Source: Silene noctiflora
Taxonomy: Eukaryota > Streptophyta > Magnoliopsida > Caryophyllales > Caryophyllaceae
NCBI GenBank assembly: GCA_009801015.1
Contig: VHZZ01000006.1
Span: 751,434 to 772,660 of the forward strand
Reading direction: 5' to 3'
DNA: 21,227 bases
Shown: positions 1 to 10,306 of the stretch, in pieces
Position numbering within the stretch: position 1 is the stretch's first letter
How the letters are laid out: each line of letters opens with the position of its first letter
Notes under the pieces: model-generated
What the model was told of the DNA's origin: nothing
What the model saw: only the letters and a program-made list of their open reading frames with translations
Databases searched by the model: none
Made by a program: the position numbers and the translations under genes

Positions 1-830
1 ATGATATTTTAAATACAGATATTTGAGAATTTTACAATTAATTAAACTAATGCAATTTACCTTCAGTATGAAAAGGGTATAAAATTTGCATATATAATTC
101 AAATGAGATATTTTATTAGCCTTATTTATGTAAAAGTTAAACAATGATTGGTGTTATAAAATTAATTAGGACATGAATATTGTTTAATTATAAATATAGA
201 TAGTCAACATTAACTAATTAGGAAATAAATATTGTCTAGCAGAATATCACTTGGGTGGGAAATTTGAGCGGGAAAATTTCGAGATGTGTTAATCTTTTAG
301 TATATAGAGGATTATAAACAATTTACTAAATATATATGTAAAAGTATTCTTCAATAATTAATAAATTATGTAGAAACTCGTAAAGTTACAATTAGTAATT
401 TTAGTATTTAAGAACTTGTTTAATACTAATATAAAATATTTTTGATTAAATTTTTTGTGAAAAGTTTAAAAATGGGGTTAAATTTAACCCATTTTAAACT
501 TAAAACGAAAAATAACCGTCTTAAACGAGACTTATTGCCGTACTAGTTGATCCAAATTATTTGAGTGACTTGATCTCTTATTAAAATGACTTAGGAAAAT
601 GGCCCATCACATCACCATAAAACTGTAAAGTTAACCTGATTAACACGTGGAAATCAGCATGATTCGGTCGGTCAAAACCCAACTAAATTATTAACCCCAA
701 TTGGTAAATATTTACCTCATCCTCCACCACTGACTACCTACCTAAACACAGTAAAAAAAAAAAAGGAACACAAGAATAATAAGATTCTTCTCCCTCCCTC
801 ATTACTCTCACTTTTTACCGCCGCTGTAGA
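1..830. other. AT-rich intergenic DNA and putative promoter of the MBD gene
   Basis: I see no gene here. The stretch is strongly AT-rich. It contains a loose direct repeat of an 'ATTAGGA...ATAAATATTGT' type segment at about 162-185 and 213-236, and a near-perfect palindrome at 463-500. The last 50 bases before the start codon at 831 are pyrimidine-rich (CTCCCTCCCTCATTACTCTC), as plant 5' leaders often are, so transcription of the MBD gene probably begins around 770-800. I see no convincing TATA box. Confidence 0.5.
463..500. repeat. Near-perfect 38-bp palindrome
   Basis: The left arm AGTTTAAAAATGGGGTTAA pairs with the right arm ATTTAACCCATTTTAAACT, with one extra A and one extra G in the left arm. 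No target-site duplication is obvious. It could be a collapsed MITE or a simple foldback about 330 bp upstream of the MBD gene. Confidence 0.55.
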
Positions 831-3800
831 ATGTCTCAGAATTCCGAACCTCCGCCGGTTCAGGAAAACGATCCTAAGGAAATGCAGATGGTTTTGGCGA
901 CTTATACTACGACGCCGTTTCAACTACCGTCTGATTGGGTTGTTGAGGTCCGCCCTCGTGGGCCCCATTCTTCTGTTAGTTCTGATAAGGTTATTTCTTT
1001 TTCCATTTTTTAGTTGTTATGATTCCGTCTCGGTATTTGTTTATCTTTTATATTTATTCGTTGTGATTTGTGAGTTGCGAGGAGTAGTTTAATTAAAAGT
1101 AAATAAATGATTGGGACGGTGGGAGGAATGAAGATCAATTTTGCAATGCTAGGAATAATTTTATCGGTTTTATTTGATTGTATACGTTTTTTTTAAATGT
1201 AAAAGCTTCTGTATTTTGGAAAACGTATACAATTAAATGGAATAGTCGTATTTTTTGTTAGTTTGCTGTCTATTTAGTTTGAATTTTTGCATGATGTTAG
1301 TGTTCATCAATTGGATTGAAAAATATACCTGAAGTTTGTTAGTAGTGTTTCCGTCTCATTCATTTGTTTACCTTTTTTTATCGATGGCAAACAAATGATT
1401 GGGACGGAGGGAGTACTTACTAGGGTTTGTTTTACGAATTATTGTTGTGTTGTAATTGTGATTTGATTAAGTAAGTAAAATTAGTGTTTAGTCACATATA
1501 TCATAATCCCTCCTTCCAGAGGCGGTTCTAGGATTTGATGGAAGGGGTGCGTAAAAAAGGATAGAATTCATGACCTCTAAATAAGAAATAGTCTTAATAA
1601 CCACTAGACCCACCTAACTTATGTGCTACTTTGTTAAAGAATACTGTAATTATTTTTCGGGAAAGAGGGTGCAGATGAACCCCCTGCACCCCGGCCAAAA
1701 ACGCCACTGCCTCCTTCCCAAGTATTTTAATCAAAGGTAAACAAATTAGGACGGTAGAATATAAGATAATGTGAAGTTTGATTGAAAGTTAAAATTATCT
1801 TATTGAAGGATGATGTTTACCAATTTTACTTGTGTGGATGATATTAGCACAATTTGTTTATGCAGAAAAGAAAAAAAAAACACGAATTGTAGAATAAGAC
1901 GGTTCTATGGTGTGGTTCTACTTCAAAGTAGGTTTAACTTACCTGTGCCACTGGGCAGTTTGTTCTGTTTATTAGGTTTAACTCGTAAGCGTCTGTAGGG
2001 TCTAATCGTCACTAAACTGTTGTTATTCGGACAGTTCATTTGGGAATCTGCTAGAAGGGTCAATTTCGTTAGAAGATTTTTATGCTAATGTTAATCTGTA
2101 ATGGACGTTATTATGCCGACTGCAGACTATGCAATTCGGTCAAAACTTATGTAACTATTAGCTAGTGAATCTGTTTAAAGCTCAAAATGCTTGTACATCC
2201 AAGTTTAATCCTGCAAATCACTCTTTCAACATTCCTGATTCTTTGTGCGGATCTTTTGATCTTTTACCTAATCTACTGTAAATTTAGCTTAGTCAAAGTA
2301 GTAAAATAGATGCACAAAGTTGAAACATGCCGCATGTTGTAGCTTCGTCTGAGACACTAGCAGTTTGTACCAACATTTTTCGGGAATTTGTTTGTTCAGC
2401 TCCTTTTTTTTCTTTCCATTGATTGATTGATTATATGGGATCAATTGATCAGTCATCTTTGAAAAGAAATTACGAGCTTGTGGAGTCGAACATGAGCAAA
2501 TCATTGATAAGGTAATATAGTTATTTCATTGCGTACATTGATATTAGGTTCCATAGATATCTCAAAGTTCAATTTTGTTCTGTCTTGTGCTTGTAAGTTG
2601 TAAATAGCGGCTGTCTGTTTACTTGTGTCTTTGTTCTGTTTTATATCATCAACGTATTGAATTGTAAGTAGCTGTCTATTAACTATGTGCCTTGATTTGT
2701 TTTATAAAATCAACATGCTTCCCCTCAACAGTATTACTATGAGCCTGGAACTGGACGTAAGTTCCGCTCATTAGCTTCTGTTAAGAGGCATCTGTATGGA
2801 GAGGAAGATCCCCCTCCAACGAGAAAGCCAAGGCCAAGCAATAATAGTCTTGTGGTGAGAGTCTCTTTTGCACAATCACCATATATTATGCTTCTTTTTC
2901 CCTTGCTTGTTGTCTAAACCGTGTCTGCTTGTTGTTCTTTCAGCCTTATAACAATAACAAGTCTGCTGGTATCGTCAAGAGAATCTGTTACGGTGGCAAG
3001 GTACAAAGAGTCTAGCTTTTATCGTTGCAGACATTATAGATTTATAGCTATTAAAGTTTTCTCTTTCCTTTCACGCATGTAACGCGAGACTTGATATACA
3101 GGAGTATATACAATCACTTTTAAATACCTCCAGAACTTATATGAGATGGTACATATGCGTGCGACCAGCCCATTAACCCCATAATTAACTGAGAAATTTA
3201 TAAGGATTTTTGGTGATGTCACCTGTGACGGCTGACAGACCATCTCATATAATTTTTTTTTTTGAAGTATTGTAGGAGTGATTCTGAATTTACAAGTGTC
3301 GAAAGAATTTTGAACCCTTCAATTATCTTTTGTCAATGGCTGTAGGTCTTGACACCGGAGGAATTGGAAGAGGCGCGTTACACAAATTTGGAGGACATTG
3401 AACCTGAAACTTCACAGTTTAGATTGGCTAATACTCTTCCTGACGGCTGGATTGTTGAGGATGTTCCACGGAAACTTGGCTCCAATATCCGGAGTGATAG
3501 GGTGCCTCTTTCTCACCCTTCGTCTTTTAAATGTTTGCTTAAACTATGCTTGAACCTAATAAAAAACAAGCACAAATTTGTGTTTGTCAACACTAGTAAT
3601 TAGAAATTTTAAGTCGAAAGTAATACACATTGGTGTTTCTCTGAAGTTGGCATGGCGTGTGTTGTGTAGCCAGTTGCTGTGCATCTACACACACTTGTTA
3701 GTTGTTACGTGAGTTGTTGAAAATTGAATGATCAGTTTGTGCAGCTATGAGCCTATGACTGTCAAAATTTTCGCAGATTTAAGTTTCTTTCATAGATTTA

Positions 3801-4611
3801 TTAATTTTTCACTTGAGAAATGAAACTGTTTCCCTTGCAGTACTATATCGACCCGGCATCAGGGCAGAGATTTCGGTCTATGCCAGAAGTGCAAAGGTTT
3901 CTAGGGGCGGCAGAAAAATGTAAACCAAAAAGGAAGGCATTAGCACTAAACAACCGTTGTACAGTAAGTAAAACTGAATTCTTTTGTGCTTTATATTGTC
4001 TGACGACTTATTGTCTTCTCAGTTGTCGCATGAGGCCTCGCATGTGAGACCAACTCGTATCCATATACAGGTAGTGTTGAAATAAATTGTTCTTTTTACA
4101 GGCTCCACGAAGTCCACTTCCTCGCAAGAAGAACACTTCAATTACGACATTCAAAGACACCCTATTAGACCTTATGAGTCCTCCGAAAAAGATAAACTGG
4201 GTTTATAGTGGTGACGGGAAAGATAACTGGAGCCCTCTTGTAGAGGAGTGCGTGCTCCCCAATTATGTAATGGAACAATGGTCGGAAACCTTTTTGTTGG
4301 GTATGAATGGACGGAAAGACGATGTTCCACTGGTAATTTCTCTATCATTAATACTTGTAAAGTTGTAAGGCAGTTTTATGCAAGCATTACAGTAAAATTG
4401 CGCGTTACTTACCTAAGATACTGTAAATTACACGCAGTTTTATAGAACAGTTTTACGAAAACTTGTTTCGTTATAAGATTTTTGAATTCACAATCCAGAA
4501 GTACATTATATCAGCATTTTCTTCAAAAAAACTCGGTTTCTGGATTGTTCACGCAGCAAATTTATGGTGTTCATTTTGCAGTTGACTATGGAGGAGCACA
4601 ATCAGGGATGA
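831..4611 (+). CDS. MBD7: MBD7-like protein with two methyl-CpG-binding domains
   Basis: Seven exons, all joined in phase 0: 831-989, 2732-2854, 2944-3000, 3346-3501, 3841-3963, 4102-4332, 4582-4611. Every intron is GT-AG. The product has 292 residues. The first MBD lies at about 32-76 (W36, R43, D52, run of Tyr 54-56, GRKFRS 61-66) and the second at about 144-188 (W148, R155, D164, YY 166-167, GQRFRS 173-178). The C-terminal tail, about 237-272, has spaced aromatics (NWVYS, DNWSPLVEE, EQWSETF) like the C-terminal segment of Arabidopsis MBD7. By family, this is a nuclear reader of methylated CG that recruits demethylation or chaperone partners. Arabidopsis MBD7 has three MBDs, so two is a difference and the symbol means 'MBD7-like'. 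The start is the first ATG after a pyrimidine-rich leader. Gene structure is confident; orthology is moderate. Confidence 0.88.
1018..1130. mobile_element. Degenerate Stowaway-type MITE in MBD intron 1
   Basis: The left end (GATTCCGTCTCGGTATTTG from 1021) and the reverse complement of the right end (CCACCGTCCCAATCATTTA, ending near 1128) share the CCGTC...ATTTrTTTA core typical of Stowaway terminal repeats. A TA sits at 1018-1019 on the left; the right TA is lost. Exact borders are uncertain. Confidence 0.5.
1343..1415. mobile_element. Short Stowaway MITE in MBD intron 1
   Basis: This 73-bp foldback is bounded by TA at both ends. Left arm: CCGTCTCATTCATTTGTTTA from 1351. Right arm, reverse complement: CCGTCCCAATCATTTGTTTG. 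The outer right end GACGGAGGGAGTA is the canonical Stowaway terminus. Stowaway elements are non-autonomous and moved by mariner-like transposases; a decayed one lies at 11469-14237. Confidence 0.8.
1504..1756. mobile_element. Stowaway remnant interrupted by a hAT-type MITE
   Basis: Once the 193-bp insert and one copy of its 8-bp duplication are discounted, about 52 bp remain between TA (1504-1505) and TA (1755-1756). The left end ATCCCTCCTTCCCAA and the reverse-complemented right end TACCGTCCTAATTTG are Stowaway-like. This is the host element of the nested insertion. Confidence 0.55.
1517..1709. mobile_element. hAT-type MITE, nested, with 8-bp target duplication
   Basis: The 193-bp element begins CAGAGGCGG and ends CGCCACTG, giving imperfect inverted ends CAGWGGCG. 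It is flanked by a perfect 8-bp direct repeat CCTCCTTC (1509-1516 and 1710-1717), the duplication size made by hAT transposases. It sits inside a Stowaway remnant in intron 1 of the MBD gene and has no coding capacity. Confidence 0.8.
3137..3252. mobile_element. Foldback MITE in MBD intron 3
   Basis: Inverted ends TTATATGAGATGGT (3137-3150) and ACCATCTCATATAA (3239-3252) bound a 116-bp element flanked by TA. The family is not recognised with certainty; ends of the TATGAGAYGGT type recur in Caryophyllales DNA. It fills about a third of intron 3. Confidence 0.65.
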
Positions 4612-5339
4612 TGACCTCAAATGCATATAATAATGATGATCAGTATTCCCTTCGTCGTAAATGTTAGCTACCGGGTTGTCAATTTTCTATGAACTATGAA
4701 CTGAAGTTGTACAGTGTTAGATTTGTGAATTTATCAAAACCTACAATAAGCTTTATCAGACTAACTCTTATGGTAACTTTCCTGTTTCTAGGCTATTTAA
4801 GCTTTGAGCTGTATAATAGGTAGCACCGTATTCTCGAGACGATCCATGTAAAACACCACAATAGTTATTCTGCTATTTCAGTGCCAGTTCTGAACCTGCC
4901 TTTGTTCTTATTGTCATTATGCAAGATTATATCATTGAATAGAAGTTGTATCATGATCGAGTACCGGAAAAACTGACAAGTATGTCTTGCCTAAGACAGA
5001 CATATCCGTTTCATTTATAAAACGGATCCAAATAGTGATAGTAGAGACAATTATTTTTGGCAATTCTTAGGTAACTTATCTTGTTAAATGGTATATATTT
5101 GACAGTCGTCTTGAACAAGAACTTGTGTAAACCGAGTATGAAAAAACAATGTAAATGATGGTTTATCTCAAGTTCTCCATTCCTGCAATGGCGCTTCAAG
5201 CATGCAGTAATCACAGCATGCAGCAATCTAGCATCGAAAGTCTTATATACAATCCAAAATACAAAATCAAACCTACCTAAAAAACGCTAAAAAAACTAAG
5301 ACGAAAGGTAAATCAACCTTACACTGTCAAAGAAAGTAC
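4612..5339. other. Convergent 3' intergenic region
   Basis: The stop codons of the plus-strand MBD gene and the minus-strand transposase-derived gene face each other across 728 bp. The region must hold both 3' untranslated regions and polyadenylation sites. I see no gene and no clear transposon in it. Overlapping 3' ends are possible but cannot be decided from sequence. Confidence 0.6.
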
Positions 5340-8300
5340 TCAAGATGGCAAATTTTCGGAGAAGTACAGAGAGAGTTTCTGTCTCATGTCGGAAGCAGTC
5401 AAGTCGGCAGATTCACACAGCTGTTGTCGATAGCCTTCATCATGGTCAGGACACAATGGCATTTCATCCTGAATATCATCTTCCATATCAATGACAATAT
5501 TATGAAGCATACAACAAACGAGTATAATTCTCGGCAATTTATGTTTATCAGGTCTCCACATCATCCCATTGATTATCTTCCACATCTTTTTCAACCTCGC
5601 TAATGCCCTCTTTGCTATCATTCGAGTAGCAAAATGTCGTCTATTAAAGTCAACCTCGGGTCCTTGAAGACTTTTGCCTCTATAAGGTGTGAGTAGCCAT
5701 GGTAACAAAGGAAAACCCGAGTCTCCAACAATGTATTCCCTTATTTCTGAGCCGTCAGAGAGAGCACGCATTTTTCCATTTAATCTTTTTCCTTTGTTGC
5801 ATAGTGTGAAAAAGCTTGAACTTGTCAGTACAGTTGAATCACTCAATTTTCCAGGATAACCTGTGACTATGTCTCGGAACCTCATATTTGGATCCACAAC
5901 CGCCTGTAAAAGCATACTATGGGTCTTCTGACGGTCCACCCATATTTTATTAGATGAATCAGATAAAGGCAAGCACATTGTGATATGGGTGGTATCAATT
6001 GCACCTAAGCAGTTCGGGAAGCCTTGGATTTTCTCAAATTTCGACTTTATTTCCGTCATGTCTTCATCATTAGCAGGCCATTGAAGATGTTGGAGGCCGG
6101 ACTTTTCCATGGATTTGACAAAATGCCAGGTTACTTGAGAAACTGTCGAGTTGTGCACTCCGAATGAGCTTCCAACTGATGCTAGTGATTCTCCAGAACT
6201 AAGCCTTCTGAGAGCAACCGCTATTTGATCTTGTAAAGTCAAATGCTTGCCATTTGAAAAGGAAAAATGGCCTATTTTTACTGACATTTCTTCTTTTACA
6301 AGTGCGCCTATGTACTTGAAAGTCTTCCTTGAAATTCCGAAAAATGATTCAAACACATCCAACCCTTTTGAAGTCCGAGGAAGATCTGAGACAAGAGTAA
6401 ATGAATAAATGATAATGTAACATCAGTATTACTGACTGACATGTGATTCTAACTGTACGTCATGCGTATAGAAAATATAAGAATACGATGCTGATGATAT
6501 ACGTGTCATTTGGAATCCAATTATCCAAATGAATGAACGGAGTAATCAACTGGAACGATTTTTGAATGAGCTAATGAAGGACTACATTGTATGAAACTAG
6601 ATTTCAGAATTCCTATAATGGTGTTAGTGATTTAATATCAGTCCTCTACAACTTCCAGAAAGACTATCACGGAAGTCATTACACATTTTAGAGAACTCTG
6701 ACCCAAGAAATCCCTAGACCTCTTACAGAAGTCGAACAACTCCGACTATCCGTCTCTTAAGAGCTTCTGCTGTCTGAAGATGTGCAGGAAATAAATGGGT
6801 AATAAATTGATATTGCATACCAGCAGTACCTTATGTCCCTCCCTACACTCCAGCTGGGTGCAAAAATTCTATACATGTTGTGCAAGGTCCTCAAAGGAAA
6901 CTTGATCTTAAAAAAGCTATGTTTTAAACACTAATCCCATTGCATACGTTCTCGTAAAAAAAAATAATGATAAAATTTCAGAAGCTCAGAAACCTAAAAA
7001 CTGGTTTAACCTAATGCAAAACAATTCTATTTGAGCATGTTAAATACAGCATCAGATATTAGTCAATCTTTCATAAGAAAAGCTTGTAATGAAACAAGAT
7101 ACCCAAGTCTAAAGGTTAACAAGGAGCTCAAGAGGATGGGATGACGGAGAAGAGTTACTCCACAACAGAAAAATGTTGCAGAAAAAAGGCTAGATAACGA
7201 CTTCAGGAGAAAGAGATGAAGCCGAATAAAAGACAGAAATTTGATTCCCGGCTAACAAACCCCTCGATCTAAGATAAATTTGATGTAGACTCAAAATTAC
7301 AATCTTTTTAAAGAAAGCACCAGTCCTGCATCAAGAACATTTCTTGGCTGAAATAAACATGCACATTGCATCGATTATTTGTCTGTACGCATCATCAAGA
7401 TTTAACCTACAAACTAGCGTGTGTTTTAACCTATTTGAACAGGCATCTGGATAGGCTCTTCATTATAGAAAATGTCCAAAGAATATAAACAGAAATCTCC
7501 AAACCAATTGTCGACTAAATATTAGCTCCCTGACATAACACTTGCTTCACACTGGGAGATAAAGTGTAAAACTGCGGAAGTTCCTAGGATCTGCCTAGCT
7601 CAACAGATGAAGCGTGCTTGCAGCTAAACAATCACAGCCACAGAAAGGGAATTAAACTTTGAAATACACTAAACTGTGAAAACTCAAATATGGTGCACTA
7701 AGGACCGAGTAGAAATAAATTAAAAAAAAAAAAATAGCTAGAGCAAATGCAACAATTTGACAGTGAGTAGTAACCTTCCTAACATTAGCCTAGCTGAGTA
7801 AGCATGGAAGCATAATGTGAATCAGATCTGATGTGCTGACCGATTAATCCACAATCTATCATATCTTTGATGTGCTGACCGGTTTTCTATTCTTTGATTT
7901 CAGATTATGATGTAATAAAGGAAAACAAGCTCAGAAAATTGGTTGACCAGCAATCATTTGATGCACTGTGAGACATCCGATTCCCTTACCTCGTCATTAG
8001 CAGGAACCATTGTAGCACGAGGGTAATGTTTTTCTATCATATAAATCTCTACTTAAATTGCTCTAAAGTCTAAACCACTCCCATTCTACAACATAACTCC
8101 GTCTTCGTTAAACTTAGCTTACACAGATTATTTGATGAATGGATTAGCTATAACAAAGCTTTACTTGCTGGCATTCCCTCCACAACAATATCAGAAACAG
8201 GATAACAAAGCCACACATAAATTTCGACCTTAAACTTCAATAAATTCATCAACAACTCAAACTTAAAGACAGATTACACAAGTTACAGCAAACAAAAAAG

Positions 8301-8680
8301 TGCCAAGGAACCCTTAAATGAAAAGTTCAAATACATTTACAATCTAAATTAGCACGCAGAAGCCGTATATTCTCAATCTACATAATCCAACAATAAATTC
8401 AACTAAAAACCCAGATGTTCAACAGTCCAAAACATGATCAACAACATAAATTCATTAGAAACCCATAAGCACAATAACAAAGACATGCTATATAAACACA
8501 AAAAACCCGCTTACAAAGACTAAAAAGGTAAAGAAATGATTGAGACGGAACGAGTATTTGGCTAATAAAAAGAAGCATACCATGAATACCCTTAGAGAAG
8601 TCGACCCACCAATCTTTTGACACTTCATTCTCAGAAAAATCTCTCTTTCTTTTCCTCTTTGACCCTTTTCCTTGACCCAT
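5340..8680 (-). CDS. Domesticated PIF/Harbinger transposase, ALP1/HDP1-like
   Basis: Two exons on the minus strand: 8680-8581 (ATG) and 6385-5340 (stop TGA), with a 2195-bp GT-AG intron splitting codon 34. The product has 381 residues. It shows a basic stretch KRKRKR (8-13, likely nuclear signal), the DWW motif (23-25), a helix-turn-helix-like region (about 82-125), and a DDE_Tnp_4 (HARBI1-type) nuclease fold at about 155-335. First Asp: D164 in GAIDTTHI. Second Asp: D255 in VGDSGFP. Where active Harbinger transposases have Glu (HSxxRxxIE), this protein has K292, so it is probably not a nuclease. Arabidopsis relatives act in chromatin: ALP1 with PRC2, HDP1 with the IDM demethylation complex. 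The DWW N-terminus and the REYIVGDSGFPLLPWLL stretch look closest to the HDP1-type protein as I remember it; ALP1 itself is the alternative. No terminal repeats surround it, as expected for a host gene. Confidence 0.88.
6386..8580 (-). other. Long intron of the ALP1/HDP1-like gene
   Basis: The donor is GTATGC at 8580-8575 and the acceptor CTCAG at 6390-6386. No second gene is visible inside. It contains a local direct repeat GATGTGCTGACCG near 7828 and 7868, and one Stowaway terminus near the donor. Otherwise I see nothing in it. Confidence 0.75.
8526..8556. mobile_element. Single Stowaway terminus close to the intron donor
   Basis: GGTAAAGAAATGATTGAGACGGAACGAGTAT resembles the right end of a Stowaway MITE (GGTAAACAAATGATTGAGACGGAGGGAGTA type; at most short parts quoted as core: GATTGAGACGG). 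No matching left arm is found nearby, so this is a truncated copy ending about 24 bp from the splice donor of exon 1. Confidence 0.45.
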
Positions 8681-8950
8681 CTTTCAATTGAAACTTCAAC
8701 CTAACAAAACTAAAACAAACAACAAAAAGAAAAGAACACAAAACAATTAATTAAAGAACAAGCATTTGTTAATTAACATTTAAAAGACATAAACTACTAA
8801 TGCAAAAGGGTATCAAAATATATAAGAATATAAGATCATAAGATTACAAAGAAAGAATTTGAATGAAATGTAGAAGCAAACCATGCACAAAACAAAACTG
8901 TATAAGGTGGGGTTGAGAGATGGGTTTCTATTAGTTGTTTCGTATGACCA
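8681..8950 (-). promoter_or_regulatory. Probable 5' leader and promoter of the ALP1/HDP1-like gene
   Basis: Read on the minus strand, the sequence before the start codon contains a T-rich tract ending TTGTTTTAG and then a purine-rich stretch up to the ATG, which would fit the 3' end of an intron in the 5' untranslated region. No TATA box is convincing. This is inference from composition only. Confidence 0.3.
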
Positions 8951-9146
8951 TGAACCATATGAGAAGTATTAATATTATTCTACTTATATGAGACGGTTTT
9001 ACAATAATCTTACCTGACGCAAGATTTTAACTTTAATGAGCAATGAATAAAAAGGAAGAAAAGGTGGATTTTCTTAAGACAATGTATTGTATACACAAGA
9101 TGTGAGAAAAAAATTGCAATATTTGCTTACATTAGACTATTAGAGC

Positions 9147-9202
9147 GTGTTTGTGTTTGTGTTTGTGGTTGTGTTTGTGTTTGTGTTTGTGTATGTGTAT
9201 GT
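9147..9202 (+). repeat. GTGTTT microsatellite
   Basis: About nine hexamer units, mostly GTGTTT with GTGGTT and GTGTAT variants, in a 56-bp run upstream of the ALP1/HDP1-like gene. Confidence 0.9.
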
Positions 9203-9301
9203 CTCTCGCATTGCGAGGTGAGAGCAAGACTTCTAATAAGTTGCAACTTTGTAAGTCTATTGTGTGCGTACAAATTGGGTTGAGTTTCGAGAAGGTTTTA
9301 A

Positions 9302-9409
9302 CCTAATGGTTACGAAGGAGGTATTGTGACAATAATTACAAACTCATGGGTTAGAATTTTCCTTTCCCGGGTATTGACTGACTTTGCGCCTCATTTAGAA
9401 AAAAAAAAA
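9302..9409 (+). mobile_element. tRNA-derived SINE
   Basis: A 108-bp unit begins with a box-A-like CCTAATGGTTACGAAGG and has a box-B-like GGGTTAGAATTT at 9348-9359. It ends in a poly(A) tail and is flanked by a 7-bp direct repeat GTTTTAA (9295-9301 and 9410-9416). Internal polymerase III boxes, A tail and target duplication together define a SINE. Box B is mutated, so the copy is probably old. Confidence 0.6.
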
Positions 9410-9416
9410 GTTTTAA

Positions 9417-9995
9417 GGGTTTAGAAGAAAACTAATTTCCGACATAAAGGGGCCATAGGGCGATTGATTATAAGGTTGACGGGGTTTGAATCCAGATCAT
9501 GAGTTTACTCCTTATAATTTTATCAATTAAATTAACTGATATTTACGAAAATGCCATGTCGAGAGGAAAAGTTATGTCAAATAAACACCCAAAATTAAGA
9601 TAGAATTAAGTCACACTTTTTTGCTTGGCAAATTGGCATGCCGTTTCCACAATTGCACATGGAATTTTAGCTTTTGAAAGATAGGTTGGGATAGTATTTT
9701 TAATTAGTCAATTTTAAATATGTTTGTTTTCCCAATCATATAATTAATAAATGTTTACAAATATTTAGAATCGAACCCACAAATATTTCCTTAAAGATCT
9801 ATAAATGATCTACAAACATTTGAAGAGTTGTAACTTCACTAATTTTCATTATTCGTTATGAAAATATTTGTTTCGTATCATATCTTTATATTCCGTATTT
9901 TACATGTGTAACGACAAAATAAGAATTTATAATTAGAGAGAAAAATGTTATCTTTTCGACACTGATTATATTACCCTATTTATTTGTCTCATTCC
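9417..9995. other. Intergenic, no gene seen
   Basis: AT-rich DNA without a supported gene. A second box-B-like GGGTTTGAATCC at about 9483-9494 may belong to another SINE fragment, but no A tail or target duplication supports it. Confidence 0.4.
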
Positions 9996-10126
9996 TAGGG
10001 ATATGCATAATCCGGACCGAACCAAAAATTAGGACTGGACCGGAATTAACTGGTCCAGAACCATAATTAAATTCCAGTCCGATCCACCATTTTTAATAAT
10101 TTCAGTTCGGTCCGGTTACGGTTCGG
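9996..10126. mobile_element. Fragment of a GGTCCGG-rich hAT-type MITE
   Basis: It starts TAGGGATATGCATAATCC and then carries repeated GGACCGAACC / GGTCCGGTT motifs in both orientations, like the fuller element at 16261-16658. The expected right end (TGCTCAACCCTA type) is missing, so this copy is truncated. Confidence 0.5.
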
Positions 10127-10156
10127 TACAAAGCCACCATTCCGCCATTAACATGA

Positions 10157-10254
10157 AGGCCTAAGCCTAAGAAAGAGGACAATGGTGGGCCCAATGGTCA
10201 ACTACTAGATATTGGGCCCTAATGATTTCGAGGTACTAATTCGGGCTTAGGCCT
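10157..10254. repeat. Inverted repeat AGGCCTAAGCC
   Basis: A perfect 11-bp arm AGGCCTAAGCC (10157-10167) has its reverse complement GGCTTAGGCCT at 10244-10254. Between them lie TGGGCCCAA and TTGGGCCCT. No target duplication is seen. Confidence 0.55.
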
Positions 10255-10306
10255 CTAATACATGAGCTACTAATCCAAAATTAAGAGATGTTGGGCTCGC
10301 ATTTCA

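Noticed and set aside
738-923. Minus-strand open frame over the first MBD exon
   Set aside because: It is the complement of a spliced, well-supported exon and has a low-complexity Arg/Phe-rich translation.
1810-1998. Open frames inside MBD intron 1 (also 2289-2504 on the minus strand)
   Set aside because: They lie in an intron with clean splice sites, match no family I know and are of chance length.
3034-3243. Minus-strand frame in MBD intron 3
   Set aside because: It runs through a foldback MITE and has no recognisable protein features.
5011-5226. Minus-strand frame in the convergent intergenic region
   Set aside because: It would be in the 3' untranslated region of the ALP1/HDP1-like gene, and no motif supports it.
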